Shown: positions 15,941-25,431 of the stretch, one piece after another | Position numbering within the stretch: the stretch's first letter is position 1 | Layout of the letters: each line of letters begins with the position of its first letter | Assembly (NCBI GenBank): GCA_002359215.1 | Contig: DEMN01000008.1 | Span: forward strand, 186,001-250,000 | From: Flavobacteriales bacterium UBA2669 | Lineage (GTDB): Bacteria > Bacteroidota > Bacteroidia > Flavobacteriales_E > Vicingaceae | Direction of reading: 5' to 3' | Length of the DNA stretch: 64,000 bases | Made by a program: the position numbers and the translations under genes | Notes under the pieces: generated by a model | Seen by the model: the letters and a program-made list of their open reading frames with translations, nothing else | The model's database searches: none | What the model was told of the DNA's origin: nothing

Positions 15941-17572
15941 ATGAATAAGATAACAAGAATCAATTCGAGAGGTACACTTTTAAAACTTGCGTTAATTTAT
16001 TTTTCATTTTTATTTGTTCAGGTAAATTTATCTGCACAAGATGGTGAGAAATTATTTAAAACAACATGTACTGCATGTCACAAGCTAACTTCAGATAGGT
16101 TAGTTGGTCCTGGTTTGGCGGGGGTAACTGAGAAGCGTTCGAAAGAATGGTTGATGGGCTTCATTAAGAATTCTCAGGAAATGATTGCTAATGGAGATAA
16201 AGATGCAATTGCCATTTTTGAAGAATACAACAAAGTACCTATGCCTGCACATCCTTTTTCGGATGAAGAGTTAGCAGCTATTATAGATTACATAGCAAAT
16301 CCTGAAGCTTCTTCTGCAAAGAAAGAAGAACCAAAAGAAGCTGCTACTGCTGATGCAGGTGCTGAGGTTGATCCATTAGTTTTAGAAGGACAAAAATTAT
16401 TTAAAAATAACTGTAAAGCTTGTCATAGTATAGGAACAGATAAAGTTGTCGGTCCCGGATTAAAAGGTATTTCTGATAAAAGGTCACACGAATGGTTAGT
16501 AAAATGGATTCAAAACTCTGCTGACTTAATTGCTTCTGGAGACCCTGATGCTAATGCCATTTTTGAAGAATATAATAAAGTGCCGATGCCGGCTCAACCG
16601 GTTTCGGAAGAAGATATTAAGGCAATATTAGCATATATTGCTAACCCTCCAGCAGATAAAAAAACTACAACTGCTACAGAAGAAGTTGTAGCAACAGCAG
16701 AAGAAGATTCTTCAATGGTTACTTTTATAGTTTTAGCCGTAATATGTGTGTCTTTACTTGTTGTTATTTTGATGTTGAATAAGACGAGAACGATGGTAGC
16801 TAAAGCTAACGCTGAAAAAGCAGGTGTAGAATATACAGGACCTGTTTCTTTAGTAGAAGCGTTTAAATATACATTAAGTAATAATAAAGGTTATGTTGCT
16901 GTAGTGGTTGTTGTACTTGTTTTTACAGGGTTAGTAAACTTAATGGGAGGTGCTGCAACCATTGGTGTTCATCAAGGGTATAAGCCTGAGCAACCTATTA
17001 AATTCTCTCATAAAATTCACGCTGGAGATGATAAAATAGACTGTAACTACTGTCACTCTAGTGCAAGACATAGTAAAACTTCTGGAATTCCTTCATTAAA
17101 CTTATGTATGAATTGTCATACTTATATTAATGGTGGCGATAAGACTTTCCTATACAATGGAGAAGAATATCCAATGGCTGAAGAAATCAAAAAAATCTAT
17201 AAACATTTAGATTATGACCCTAAAACAGGAAAATATGGTGATAATCCAACTCCTGTTAAATGGATTAAGGTTCATAACTTACCAGACCATGTCTTCTTTA
17301 GTCATCAACAACACGTAACTGTAGGAAATCAACAATGTCAAACTTGTCACGGACCGGTTGAAGAAATGGATGTGGTAGGCCAACATTCTAAATTAACTAT
17401 GGGTTGGTGTATAGAATGTCATAAAGGAACCGGAGTTTCTACAAAAGACAATGGTTATTATGATGAAATGCACAAAAGAATGCCTGAGGAATTTAGAAAC
17501 AAAGTGTTAGAAGATGGGAAACTAACGGTTGATGAAATTGGTGGAATGGAGTGTGCTAAATGTCACTACTAA
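15941..17572 (+). CDS. actA: Alternative complex III multiheme cytochrome subunit ActA (seven heme motifs)
   Basis: Multiheme c-type cytochrome that takes electrons from the quinol-oxidising core of alternative complex III. It has 543 residues: a signal sequence (about 1-32), two mono-heme cytochrome c domains (CxxCH at 43-47 and 158-162), two hydrophobic helices (about 259-279 and 318-340), then a five-heme region (CxxCH at 368-372, 389-393, 466-470, 490-494, 538-542). The C-terminal five-heme part is the usual ActA. The two N-terminal domains are about 60% identical to each other by eye, with the stretch around AIFEEYNKVPMPA shared exactly, so they arose by internal duplication. It is the first gene of actABCDEF; actB follows after 61 nt. 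Confidence 0.92.
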   Translation: MNKITRINSRGTLLKLALIYFSFLFVQVNLSAQDGEKLFKTTCTACHKLTSDRLVGPGLAGVTEKRSKEWLMGFIKNSQEMIANGDKDAIAIFEEYNKVPMPAHPFSDEELAAIIDYIANPEASSAKKEEPKEAATADAGAEVDPLVLEGQKLFKNNCKACHSIGTDKVVGPGLKGISDKRSHEWLVKWIQNSADLIASGDPDANAIFEEYNKVPMPAQPVSEEDIKAILAYIANPPADKKTTTATEEVVATAEEDSSMVTFIVLAVICVSLLVVILMLNKTRTMVAKANAEKAGVEYTGPVSLVEAFKYTLSNNKGYVAVVVVVLVFTGLVNLMGGAATIGVHQGYKPEQPIKFSHKIHAGDDKIDCNYCHSSARHSKTSGIPSLNLCMNCHTYINGGDKTFLYNGEEYPMAEEIKKIYKHLDYDPKTGKYGDNPTPVKWIKVHNLPDHVFFSHQQHVTVGNQQCQTCHGPVEEMDVVGQHSKLTMGWCIECHKGTGVSTKDNGYYDEMHKRMPEEFRNKVLEDGKLTVDEIGGMECAKCHY

Positions 17573-17633
17573 TCAATAATAAATAAGATTCTTTTAATAG
17601 ATATATAAAGTAAGACTTACAATTAACATAAAT

Positions 17634-20600
17634 ATGGCTAATTCAAAAAAATACTGGAAAGGTTTAGAACAACTAAATAATGACCCTAAATTTTTGGAGT
17701 CTGTGAACAATGAATTTCCTGAGGAGTTACCGATAGACAAATTTTTAGGTGATAACGAAACATTGGAAAATTCATCTACATCACGTAGAGATTTCTTAAA
17801 ATATCTTGGTTTTGGTGTTGCAGCAGCTTCATTAGCAGCTTGCGAAACTCCGGTTACTAAGGCTATTCCTTATATCACTAAACCGGAAGAAATTACTCCT
17901 GGAAAAGCGAACTATTATGCATCTACTTATTCTGATGGTAATGATTTTGCTCCAATTTTGGTTAAAACCAGAGAGGGAAGACCTATTCATGTAACAGGTA
18001 ATAAAGAATCTAAGCTTACTAAAGGAGCTATTAATGCAAGAATAGCTGGGGCTGTGCTTTCATTATATGATAACAACAGATATCAAAACCCAATGATGGG
18101 TGGAAATGCTACTGATTGGAAAACTATTGATGTTGCTATTAAAAAAGATTTAGCTGCTGCTAAAAATGTAAGAGTTTTAACTACAAGTTTAATAAGCCCA
18201 TCAACAAGAAAAGCAATTGAAAGTTTAGGAACAAAAGCTTCAACTGAAGAAGAGTTAGCAACTAATAAATTAAATATTGTTCAATTAGATGAAATTTCTT
18301 ATTCAGGAATGTTAGATGCTAATATGGCATCTTTTGGAGTTAGAGCAATCCCAACTTATAATTTCGCAAAAGCAAAAACTATTGTTAGTGTTGGTGCAGA
18401 TTTTATGGGTAACTGGTTAGATACTCCTATGTATTTGAATGATTATGCTCAAACACGTAAGCCGGATAACGATTGGATGTCGAAACATTTCCAATTTGAG
18501 GCGAACATGTCGCTTTCAGGAACAAATGCAGATGTAAGAGTTCCTGTAAGACCATCTGAATATGCTGCAATTTTAGCCAACATATACAAACAATTAGGAG
18601 GAAGTATTGATGCTCCTAAAACTAATTATGATGCACAAATTGCTAATGCAGTAAAATCTTTAAAAGCTGCTAAAGGAGCTTCTATTGTTGTTGCAGGAAA
18701 TAATGATAAAGACACACAATTAATCGTTAATGGTATCAACCAAATTTTAGGAAATTACGGGAATACTATTGACATGAATACGGTATCTAAAACTAAAGCT
18801 GGAGATGATGCTAAAGTAGAAGCGTTAATTGCTGAAATGAATGAAGGTAAAGTGGATGTTTTAGCTATTTATGGTGTTGACCCTGTTTTCAGTTTAGGAG
18901 AGAAATTTAAAGCAGCTTTAGGAAAAGTTAAATCAACTATTTCTTTTGCAACAAAAGCAAACGAAACGTCTAAAGCTTGTAAATATGTTTGTCCGGATAA
19001 CCACGCATTCGAATCATGGAATGATTACAATCCAGTAAGCAATTATTACACTATTCAACAACCAACTATTTCTCCTTTATTTAACACTCGTCAAACACAA
19101 GAGAGTTGTTTAGTATGGGCAGGAAAAGAAGATACAAGTTATTATAATTTTATTAGAGAAACTTGGAAAAATACATTTGCTAGCGAATTAGTATTAACGC
19201 CATTTAATGATTTCTGGAACAAAGCTGTTCATGATGGAGAGGTTAAAATGAATGTTGAGGCTAGTGTTGCTTCATTTAATGGTGAAGCATTAGCAGGAAT
19301 TAAAGTGAACAACAAACCATTTGCTGGAGATTTTGAATTAGAAATTACTCAAAATGCAGCAGTTGGTGCAGGGGCAGGAGCAGATAACCCATGGTTACAA
19401 GAAACTCCAGATCCAATAACTAAAATTACTTGGGATAACTATGTAACTATGAACCCTGCAGAAATGAAGGAAAGAGGTTACAATACGCAGTTAGGACAAG
19501 AATCACCAGCAAACATGATTAGTGTTACTGCAAATGGTGTTACTATAGAAAATATGCCGGTTGTTGCTCAACCTGGTCAGGCAAGAGGAACTATAGGTAT
19601 TGCTGTAGGTTACGGAAAAGTTGTTGGAAACATGTCTGAACCTACAGGTAAGAATGCTTATCCTTTAGTTGGACGTTCTGCTGCAGGAGCTGTTTATTAT
19701 GTAGGAGCTACCATAGCAGAAGTTAGCGGAACTTATCCTATTGCTGCTACTCAAACACATCAAACAGTTATGGGTAGAGACTCTGTAGTTAGAGAAACTA
19801 CTTTGGCAACTTACAAACAAGGAAATAAAGACGCTTACAATCCAGAACATAAATTAGTAACGCACGAAAAAGGTGAGTTTATTAAGAAAAACATCAAAGA
19901 ATTTGATTTATGGAAAGAGCATCCGGTAGAAAATATTGGACACAGATGGGGAATGTCTATTGATATGAATACTTGTATCGGATGTAGTGCTTGTGTAACA
20001 GCATGTATTTCTGAAAATAATGTGCCTGTTGTAGGTAAAGATGAAGTAAGACGAGGAAGAGAAATGCACTGGATGCGTATTGATAGATACTATAGCACTG
20101 ATGCAGATACTGAAGATAAGTCAATTGCTGGATATAGAAAAATGGAAGATCCAGCTGACAATCCACAAGTTGTTCACCAGCCAATGATGTGTCAGCATTG
20201 TAACCATGCGGGTTGCGAAACAGTTTGTCCTGTAGCTGCTACAACACATAGCAATGAAGGGTTGAACATGATGGCTTACAACAGATGTATTGGTACAAGA
20301 TATTGTGCTAACAACTGTGCTTATAAAGTAAGAAGATTCAATTGGTTTAACTATATGGCTTATGATAAATTTACTGAAGTTAATCCAGCTCAAGATGATT
20401 TAGGAAGAATGGTATTAAATCCAGATGTAGTTGTTAGAGCAAGAGGGGTAATGGAAAAATGTAGCATGTGTGTTCAAAGAATTCAAGCTGGAAAATTAGA
20501 TGCTAAGAAAGCAAGTACTAAGGTACAGGATGGTGCAATTCAAACAGCATGTTCTGGAGCTTGTCCTACAAATGCCATTACTTTTGGTGATTTGAATGAT

Positions 20601-20726
20601 ACAGAAAGCAAAATTAATGGAGATATGAACCATGATAGAGCTTACAGAGTAATAGAAGAAGTTGGTCAGCAACCAAACGTATATTACTTAACAAAAGTTA
20701 GAAATTTAGAAAACAACGAAGCTTAA
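17634..20726 (+). CDS. actB: Alternative complex III iron-sulfur subunit ActB
   Basis: A 1030-residue subunit that joins a molybdopterin-oxidoreductase-like N-terminal region (without visible cofactor ligands, as usual for ActB) to a C-terminal ferredoxin region. A twin-arginine motif (SRRDFLK, R51-R52) and a lipobox-like LAAC (C70) place it outside the membrane. The Fe-S ligands begin at C781 (CIGCSACVTAC) and continue with CQHCNHAGCETVCP, CIGTRYCANNCAYK and CSMC...CSGACP. That fits the three [4Fe-4S] and one [3Fe-4S] clusters of known ACIII. It passes electrons from quinol towards ActA and ActE. actC starts 12 nt downstream. Confidence 0.95.
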   Translation: MANSKKYWKGLEQLNNDPKFLESVNNEFPEELPIDKFLGDNETLENSSTSRRDFLKYLGFGVAAASLAACETPVTKAIPYITKPEEITPGKANYYASTYSDGNDFAPILVKTREGRPIHVTGNKESKLTKGAINARIAGAVLSLYDNNRYQNPMMGGNATDWKTIDVAIKKDLAAAKNVRVLTTSLISPSTRKAIESLGTKASTEEELATNKLNIVQLDEISYSGMLDANMASFGVRAIPTYNFAKAKTIVSVGADFMGNWLDTPMYLNDYAQTRKPDNDWMSKHFQFEANMSLSGTNADVRVPVRPSEYAAILANIYKQLGGSIDAPKTNYDAQIANAVKSLKAAKGASIVVAGNNDKDTQLIVNGINQILGNYGNTIDMNTVSKTKAGDDAKVEALIAEMNEGKVDVLAIYGVDPVFSLGEKFKAALGKVKSTISFATKANETSKACKYVCPDNHAFESWNDYNPVSNYYTIQQPTISPLFNTRQTQESCLVWAGKEDTSYYNFIRETWKNTFASELVLTPFNDFWNKAVHDGEVKMNVEASVASFNGEALAGIKVNNKPFAGDFELEITQNAAVGAGAGADNPWLQETPDPITKITWDNYVTMNPAEMKERGYNTQLGQESPANMISVTANGVTIENMPVVAQPGQARGTIGIAVGYGKVVGNMSEPTGKNAYPLVGRSAAGAVYYVGATIAEVSGTYPIAATQTHQTVMGRDSVVRETTLATYKQGNKDAYNPEHKLVTHEKGEFIKKNIKEFDLWKEHPVENIGHRWGMSIDMNTCIGCSACVTACISENNVPVVGKDEVRRGREMHWMRIDRYYSTDADTEDKSIAGYRKMEDPADNPQVVHQPMMCQHCNHAGCETVCPVAATTHSNEGLNMMAYNRCIGTRYCANNCAYKVRRFNWFNYMAYDKFTEVNPAQDDLGRMVLNPDVVVRARGVMEKCSMCVQRIQAGKLDAKKASTKVQDGAIQTACSGACPTNAITFGDLNDTESKINGDMNHDRAYRVIEEVGQQPNVYYLTKVRNLENNEA

Positions 20727-20738
20727 AAAAGTATAAAA

Positions 20739-22148
20739 ATGCATAAAGAAGCCGCAATTAGAGAACCGTTAATACTAGGAGATGATGTAACTTACTCAAA
20801 AATCTCCGATGACGTATTAGCAACTATCGAAGGAAAAACAACTAAAGGTTGGAAAATATTAATGACCATAGCCGCTATAGTTGGTCTTTGGGGTGTAGGA
20901 AATATTCTTTACCTTATAGGAACAGGTATCGGAACTTGGGGATTGAATAAAACTGTTGGTTGGGCGTGGGATATCACCAATTTTGTTTGGTGGGTTGGTA
21001 TTGGTCACGCAGGAACATTAATTTCTGCTGTATTATTGTTATTCCGTCAGAAATGGAGAATGGCAATTAACAGACCTGCAGAAGCAATGACCATCTTTGC
21101 CGTATTTATGGCAGGATTATTCCCAATGATACACATGGGTAGAATTTGGATGGCTTACTGGGTATTACCTTTGCCAAATGAGTTCGGACCAATGTGGGTA
21201 AACTTTAACTCTCCTCTTTTATGGGATGTATTTGCAATTTCAACTTATCTTTCTGTATCATTAGTATTTTGGTATATTGGATTAATTCCCGATTTTGCAA
21301 CCATTAGAGACAGAGCAAAATCTCCAGTTCCAAAATTAATGTATAGCTTATTAAGCTTCGGTTGGACAGGAAACGCTAAAGCTTGGCAACGATTTGAAGA
21401 AGTATCTTTAGTATTAGCAGGTTTAGCAACTCCACTTGTATTCTCGGTTCACTCTATTGTATCTATGGATTTTGCCACTTCGGTAATTCCGGGTTGGCAT
21501 ACCACTATCTTCCCTCCATATTTCGTTGCAGGAGCGGTATTTTCTGGTTTCGCAATGGTACAAACCTTAATGATTATTGTTAGAAAAGTGATGCACTTAG
21601 AAAAATATGTAACTATTAAACATATTGAGTATATGAATATCATTATAATTGTAACAGGTTCTATAGTTGGTGTTGCTTATTTAACAGAATTATTCATTTC
21701 TTGGTATTCAGGAGTTGAATACGAGTCTTATGCATTCATTAACAGATTTTCAGGTCCTTATGCTTGGGCTTATTGGTGTATGATGACATGTAATGTAATT
21801 TCTCCACATTTATTCTGGTGGAAAAAATTAAGAACCAACTTGGCTTTCACTTTTATAATGTCCATTATTGTAAATATAGGTATGTGGTTCGAAAGATTTG
21901 TAATTATTGTAACTTCAGTTCATAGGGATTATTTACCGTCAAGTTGGTCTATGTTCTATCCAACTTGGGTTGATATAGGAGTTTTTATCGGAACATTAGG
22001 CTTATTTAGTGTGTTCTATTTATTATTCTTAAGATATTTCCCTGTGTTAGCACTTAATGAATTGAAAACAATTTTAAAATCTTCAGGAGAAAAATACAAG
22101 AATATGTCTGATGAAGACTTTAAAAAATTACACCCAGTAAAAAAATAA
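20739..22148 (+). CDS. actC: Alternative complex III membrane subunit ActC (NrfD-like)
   Basis: A 469-residue NrfD/PsrC-type integral membrane subunit. After about 45 soluble residues (IREPLILGDDVTYSKISDD is typical of ActC) there are roughly ten hydrophobic helices, including WWVGIGHAGTLISAVLLLFR and MIHMGRIWMAYWVLP. These carry the histidine and acidic residues associated with the quinol site and proton path in this family. With ActF it forms the two membrane cores of ACIII. The spacing of 12 nt after actB and 24 nt before actD indicates one transcript. Confidence 0.95.
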   Translation: MHKEAAIREPLILGDDVTYSKISDDVLATIEGKTTKGWKILMTIAAIVGLWGVGNILYLIGTGIGTWGLNKTVGWAWDITNFVWWVGIGHAGTLISAVLLLFRQKWRMAINRPAEAMTIFAVFMAGLFPMIHMGRIWMAYWVLPLPNEFGPMWVNFNSPLLWDVFAISTYLSVSLVFWYIGLIPDFATIRDRAKSPVPKLMYSLLSFGWTGNAKAWQRFEEVSLVLAGLATPLVFSVHSIVSMDFATSVIPGWHTTIFPPYFVAGAVFSGFAMVQTLMIIVRKVMHLEKYVTIKHIEYMNIIIIVTGSIVGVAYLTELFISWYSGVEYESYAFINRFSGPYAWAYWCMMTCNVISPHLFWWKKLRTNLAFTFIMSIIVNIGMWFERFVIIVTSVHRDYLPSSWSMFYPTWVDIGVFIGTLGLFSVFYLLFLRYFPVLALNELKTILKSSGEKYKNMSDEDFKKLHPVKK

Positions 22149-22172
22149 TTATATCGTTAGAAACTTTTAGTT

Positions 22173-22697
22173 ATGTCAGATAAAAAACTATACGCAATTT
22201 ATGATGATGATTATGTACTTTTAGAAAGTGCAAAACATCTGGTTTCAAAAGGAATTCACATTAGAGATGTATTTTCTCCTTTTCCTATTCATGGAATAGA
22301 TCCTGTTATTGGATTAAAAAGAACTCGTATTGCAATTACTGCATTTATTTATGGAATGATAGGTGTTTCCCTTGCATTAACAGGAATGTGGTATTTTATG
22401 ATTCAAGATTGGCCAATGAATATAGGGGGAAAACCTAATTTTTCATTAATTGATAATATTCCGGCATTTGTTCCGGTAACATTTGAATTTGGAGTATTAT
22501 GTGCTGCACACGGTATGTCTTTTACTTATTTATTAAGAAACTGGACTTTACCTGGTTTTAAAGCTAGAAATCCTTATCCAAGTACAACTGATAATAGATT
22601 TGTGATGGAAATTCATCCTAGCGATAGCGGAATGACAGCTGAAGAAATTAAAACAGCTCTTAATGAAACTTATGTACTTCAGATTGACGAAAAATAA
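22173..22697 (+). CDS. actD: Alternative complex III subunit ActD (DUF3341)
   Basis: A 174-residue DUF3341 protein. A soluble N-terminus (YAIYDDDYVLLESAKHLVSKG, typical) is followed by two transmembrane helices (about 48-70 and 95-118) and a soluble C-terminal tail (NRFVMEIHPSD). ActD is the small structural subunit bridging the membrane cores of ACIII. It lies between actC and actE as in other Bacteroidota. Confidence 0.94.
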   Translation: MSDKKLYAIYDDDYVLLESAKHLVSKGIHIRDVFSPFPIHGIDPVIGLKRTRIAITAFIYGMIGVSLALTGMWYFMIQDWPMNIGGKPNFSLIDNIPAFVPVTFEFGVLCAAHGMSFTYLLRNWTLPGFKARNPYPSTTDNRFVMEIHPSDSGMTAEEIKTALNETYVLQIDEK

Positions 22698-22731
22698 AAC
22701 GATTAATTTAGAGATTATAAAAAATATAAAC

Positions 22732-23379
22732 ATGAAAAACTACCTGAACAATAGCATAAAAATAGTTGGAATGGTTGCTATTATTTCTCTTTTTTCTTGT
22801 AAAGAAGAAAATGGTTTAGCACCTGAATATATGCCTGATATGTATCGTTCTCCTTCTATAGAAACTTATGTAGATTATGGTGAATTAAGAGGAAAACAAG
22901 GTGATGATTCTTTGAGAAATACACTTACAGCAAGAAAACCTGTTGAAGGAACCATACATAGAGGTTTTACTCCTTATCCTTACGAAAATTCTATTGAAGG
23001 CTATAATCAAGCAGGAGAGTTTTTAAAGAGTCCTTTTGATTATACAGAACAATCTGTAGCTAAAGGAAAAGAATTGTACGGAATGTTCTGTGTTCATTGT
23101 CATGGAGGAGCCGGACAAGGAGATGGTTCATTAGTAGAAAGAGAAGTTTTTCCTCCACTACCGGTTAAATTTACTGAGAGTTTAGAATTACCAGAAGGTA
23201 AAATGTTTCATACCATTACTTTCGGCAAAGGATTAATGGGCCCTCATGCTTCTCAGTTAACTCAAGAAGAAAGGTGGCAATTAATTCACTACATTAGAGT
23301 AGGATTTATGAAAAAACCATTAACTGCAGATATGGGTCAAACCGCTGTTGTTGCTGATACAAATGCTGTAGTACAATAA
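22732..23379 (+). CDS. actE: Alternative complex III mono-heme lipoprotein cytochrome ActE
   Basis: A 215-residue protein from the ATG at 22732. An upstream in-frame start (22663) overlaps actD and would hide the signal peptide, so it is rejected. The N-terminus is a lipoprotein signal (IISLFSC, C23). The conserved ActE segment MYRSPSIETYVDYGELR follows, then one heme motif CVHCH (120-124) in a cytochrome c fold. It is expected to be lipid-anchored on the periplasmic side and to pass electrons to soluble cytochrome or an oxidase. It starts 34 nt after actD. Confidence 0.94.
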   Translation: MKNYLNNSIKIVGMVAIISLFSCKEENGLAPEYMPDMYRSPSIETYVDYGELRGKQGDDSLRNTLTARKPVEGTIHRGFTPYPYENSIEGYNQAGEFLKSPFDYTEQSVAKGKELYGMFCVHCHGGAGQGDGSLVEREVFPPLPVKFTESLELPEGKMFHTITFGKGLMGPHASQLTQEERWQLIHYIRVGFMKKPLTADMGQTAVVADTNAVVQ

Positions 23380-23417
23380 AATTTAAAAAGAAGATTACAC
23401 TAAAAACATTTTAACAA

Positions 23418-24629
23418 ATGGAATATACAATATCAAAAAACGCGAAACTAACTACTATTATTCTTATTGTAGTTGGTTTGCTAGCTTTAATTGTTGGTTT
23501 AACTACTGATCATGGTCACCATGTTTCTCAAAGATTTTGGGCTAACTTATTAGTAAATGGGTATTTCTATTTTACTATTTCATTAGCAGCACTGTTCTTT
23601 TTAGCCTTACAATATGTTTCAGAAATGGCTTGGGGAGTAACTACGCATAGAGTTTTTCAGGCAATAATGAGCTTTATGCCTATTGGAGCAGTAGTTTTAT
23701 TGGCAGTGTTTATTGCTGGAGCAGCTCATATGCACCATTTATACCACTGGATGGATCCTGAAGTTCATAATCCTGAAAGCAGTCATTATGATGAATTAAT
23801 TGCAAATAAAGGTGCTTACTTAAACATTCCATTTTTCTTTGTTAGATCATTAATCTACATTGGTGTTTGGATGTTTTTTGCTTATTGGTTTAGAAAAAAA
23901 TCTATGGAAGAAGATCAATTAAACCTAGCTGCCGGAGATGTTTCTCCAATTTATAAAAGAAGTATATTCATGGGTGTATTGTTTATTTTCTTCTTTGCCT
24001 ATACATCTTCATCTTCAGCGTGGGATTGGTTAATGAGTATTGATACACACTGGTTCAGTACATTGTTTGGATGGTATGCTTTCTCAGGAATGTGGGTATC
24101 ATGTATGATTTTCGCTGTGGTATTAGTATTGTACCTAAAAGGTAAAGGTTTCCTAAAAGAAGTAAACGATAGCCATATTCACGATTTAGGTAAGTGGATG
24201 TTTGCTATTAGTTGTTTATGGTCTTACCTATGGTTCTCTCAGTTTATGTTAATTTGGTATTCTGATATACCGGAAGAGGTAACATATTACTTATTTAGAT
24301 TTGAGCATTATAAATTATTATACGTAGGAACTTTCTTTGTAAACTTCTTATTACCATTCTTTATTTTAATGTCGAGAGATGCAAAGAGAAACGCAGTATT
24401 CTTATTGCCTATCGCTTTAATTATCTTTGTAGGGCACTGGTTAGACGTTCTAACTATGGTGTTACCAGGAACTATGTTTGAAGACGGTCAACTAGGAATG
24501 GTTGAAATAGGAATGTTCTTAATGTTTACAGGAGTTTTCATATTTGTAGTGTTAACATCACTTACTAAAGCATCATTGGTTACTAAAAACCACCCAATGC
24601 TTGATGAAAGTTTACATTTACATCACTAA
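23418..24629 (+). CDS. actF: Alternative complex III membrane subunit ActF (NrfD-like)
   Basis: The 403-residue second NrfD-like membrane subunit, with about ten hydrophobic helices. Landmarks include AGAAHMHHLYHWMDPE, SSSAWDWLMSIDTHWFSTLFGWY and WLDVLTMVLPG, which match ActF. It starts 38 nt after actE and closes the operon. A strong terminator follows, so cytochrome oxidase genes, which follow ACIII in several relatives, are not in this transcript. Confidence 0.95.
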   Translation: MEYTISKNAKLTTIILIVVGLLALIVGLTTDHGHHVSQRFWANLLVNGYFYFTISLAALFFLALQYVSEMAWGVTTHRVFQAIMSFMPIGAVVLLAVFIAGAAHMHHLYHWMDPEVHNPESSHYDELIANKGAYLNIPFFFVRSLIYIGVWMFFAYWFRKKSMEEDQLNLAAGDVSPIYKRSIFMGVLFIFFFAYTSSSSAWDWLMSIDTHWFSTLFGWYAFSGMWVSCMIFAVVLVLYLKGKGFLKEVNDSHIHDLGKWMFAISCLWSYLWFSQFMLIWYSDIPEEVTYYLFRFEHYKLLYVGTFFVNFLLPFFILMSRDAKRNAVFLLPIALIIFVGHWLDVLTMVLPGTMFEDGQLGMVEIGMFLMFTGVFIFVVLTSLTKASLVTKNHPMLDESLHLHH

Positions 24630-24653
24630 TTATAGATTGAATAATTTAGTTTT

Positions 24654-24683
24654 AAAAAGCACGCTATTTAGCGTGCTTTTTTT
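24654..24683 (+). terminator. Terminator of the act operon
   Basis: A 13-bp perfect stem (24654-24666 with 24669-24681, core GCACGCTA) ending in a run of seven T. It lies 25 bp after the actF stop and would also serve minus-strand transcription because of the A-run on the other arm. Confidence 0.92.
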
Positions 24684-24817
24684 GTCTGTTATTAATTTTT
24701 ATCATTGGGAGTGTTGTAGTTAAACATCTATGAGAAATACATTAATTTAAAATGAAATGTATTAGGTAATCTATATATTGATGTTATAGATAACAATAAA
24801 GTTGTTGTATTGTTCCA

Positions 24818-25423
24818 TCAAAAATAGAATACAGCAAACTGTGTAGCAATTCCAAGTAAAAATCCCGTATAAATTTGAGCGTGGGTATGAGCATTTAAAA
24901 TTAACCTAGCAGTAGCTACTAAACCAAAAACAACAAGTAAAGCCACTATAAAAATGCTTACATCAGCTTGCAATTTGGTAGCTACACATAAAAATGCTCC
25001 AAGTAACCCTCCAACACCAACGGCATGAGCACTAATTTTCCATTTTATATTGATGATACAAGCTAAAATAATAGCATAAGTGGCTCCTATGATAAAATTA
25101 AAAATAATAGGAATTACCGTTGTTTGTTTGAGTAGATAAAGTGTAAAAATATAGGAAATAATAGTAATGATATAAGGAATAATTCGCTCCTTAGACGCAT
25201 ACATTTGTATGCTGGTAATAATTCCTCTATTGCGAAGAAAAAGAACAGAAAGCAATGGAATTATAAAAGTTACAAGAGCGACTAAAAGAACAGTAAATTG
25301 CTTTAATTTAAAATGTACTGCGTAGTTTATATAAGTGTCCGTATTAAATAATAGGAATAACCCAAGAGTGGGCATCAATAATGGATTGAAGAGTATAGAA
25401 ATTATTTTTGCAGCTAACCTCAT
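24818..25423 (-). CDS. PAP2-superfamily-like integral membrane protein
   Basis: A 201-residue protein with about six hydrophobic helices. Its C-terminal half resembles PAP2 phosphatases: KWKISAHAVGVGG (about 128-140) sits where the SGH motif occurs, and ARLILNAHTHAQIYTGFLLG (about 172-191) where SRxxxxxHxxxD occurs. Both are divergent: the serine of SGH is replaced around SAHA and the final Asp by Gln. Lipid phosphatase activity is therefore uncertain. The gene follows rpoN after 8 nt on the minus strand and is probably co-transcribed. Confidence 0.68.
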   Translation of the reverse strand: MRLAAKIISILFNPLLMPTLGLFLLFNTDTYINYAVHFKLKQFTVLLVALVTFIIPLLSVLFLRNRGIITSIQMYASKERIIPYIITIISYIFTLYLLKQTTVIPIIFNFIIGATYAIILACIINIKWKISAHAVGVGGLLGAFLCVATKLQADVSIFIVALLVVFGLVATARLILNAHTHAQIYTGFLLGIATQFAVFYF

Positions 25424-25431
25424 GCTTTCAA

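Noticed and set aside
19665..20393. Three minus-strand open frames opposite actB
   Set aside because: They are Ser/Cys/His-rich shadows of Fe-S codons, with no start signals or homology features.
22663..22731. Earlier start for actE inside actD
   Set aside because: It would place 23 residues before the lipoprotein signal and destroy it.
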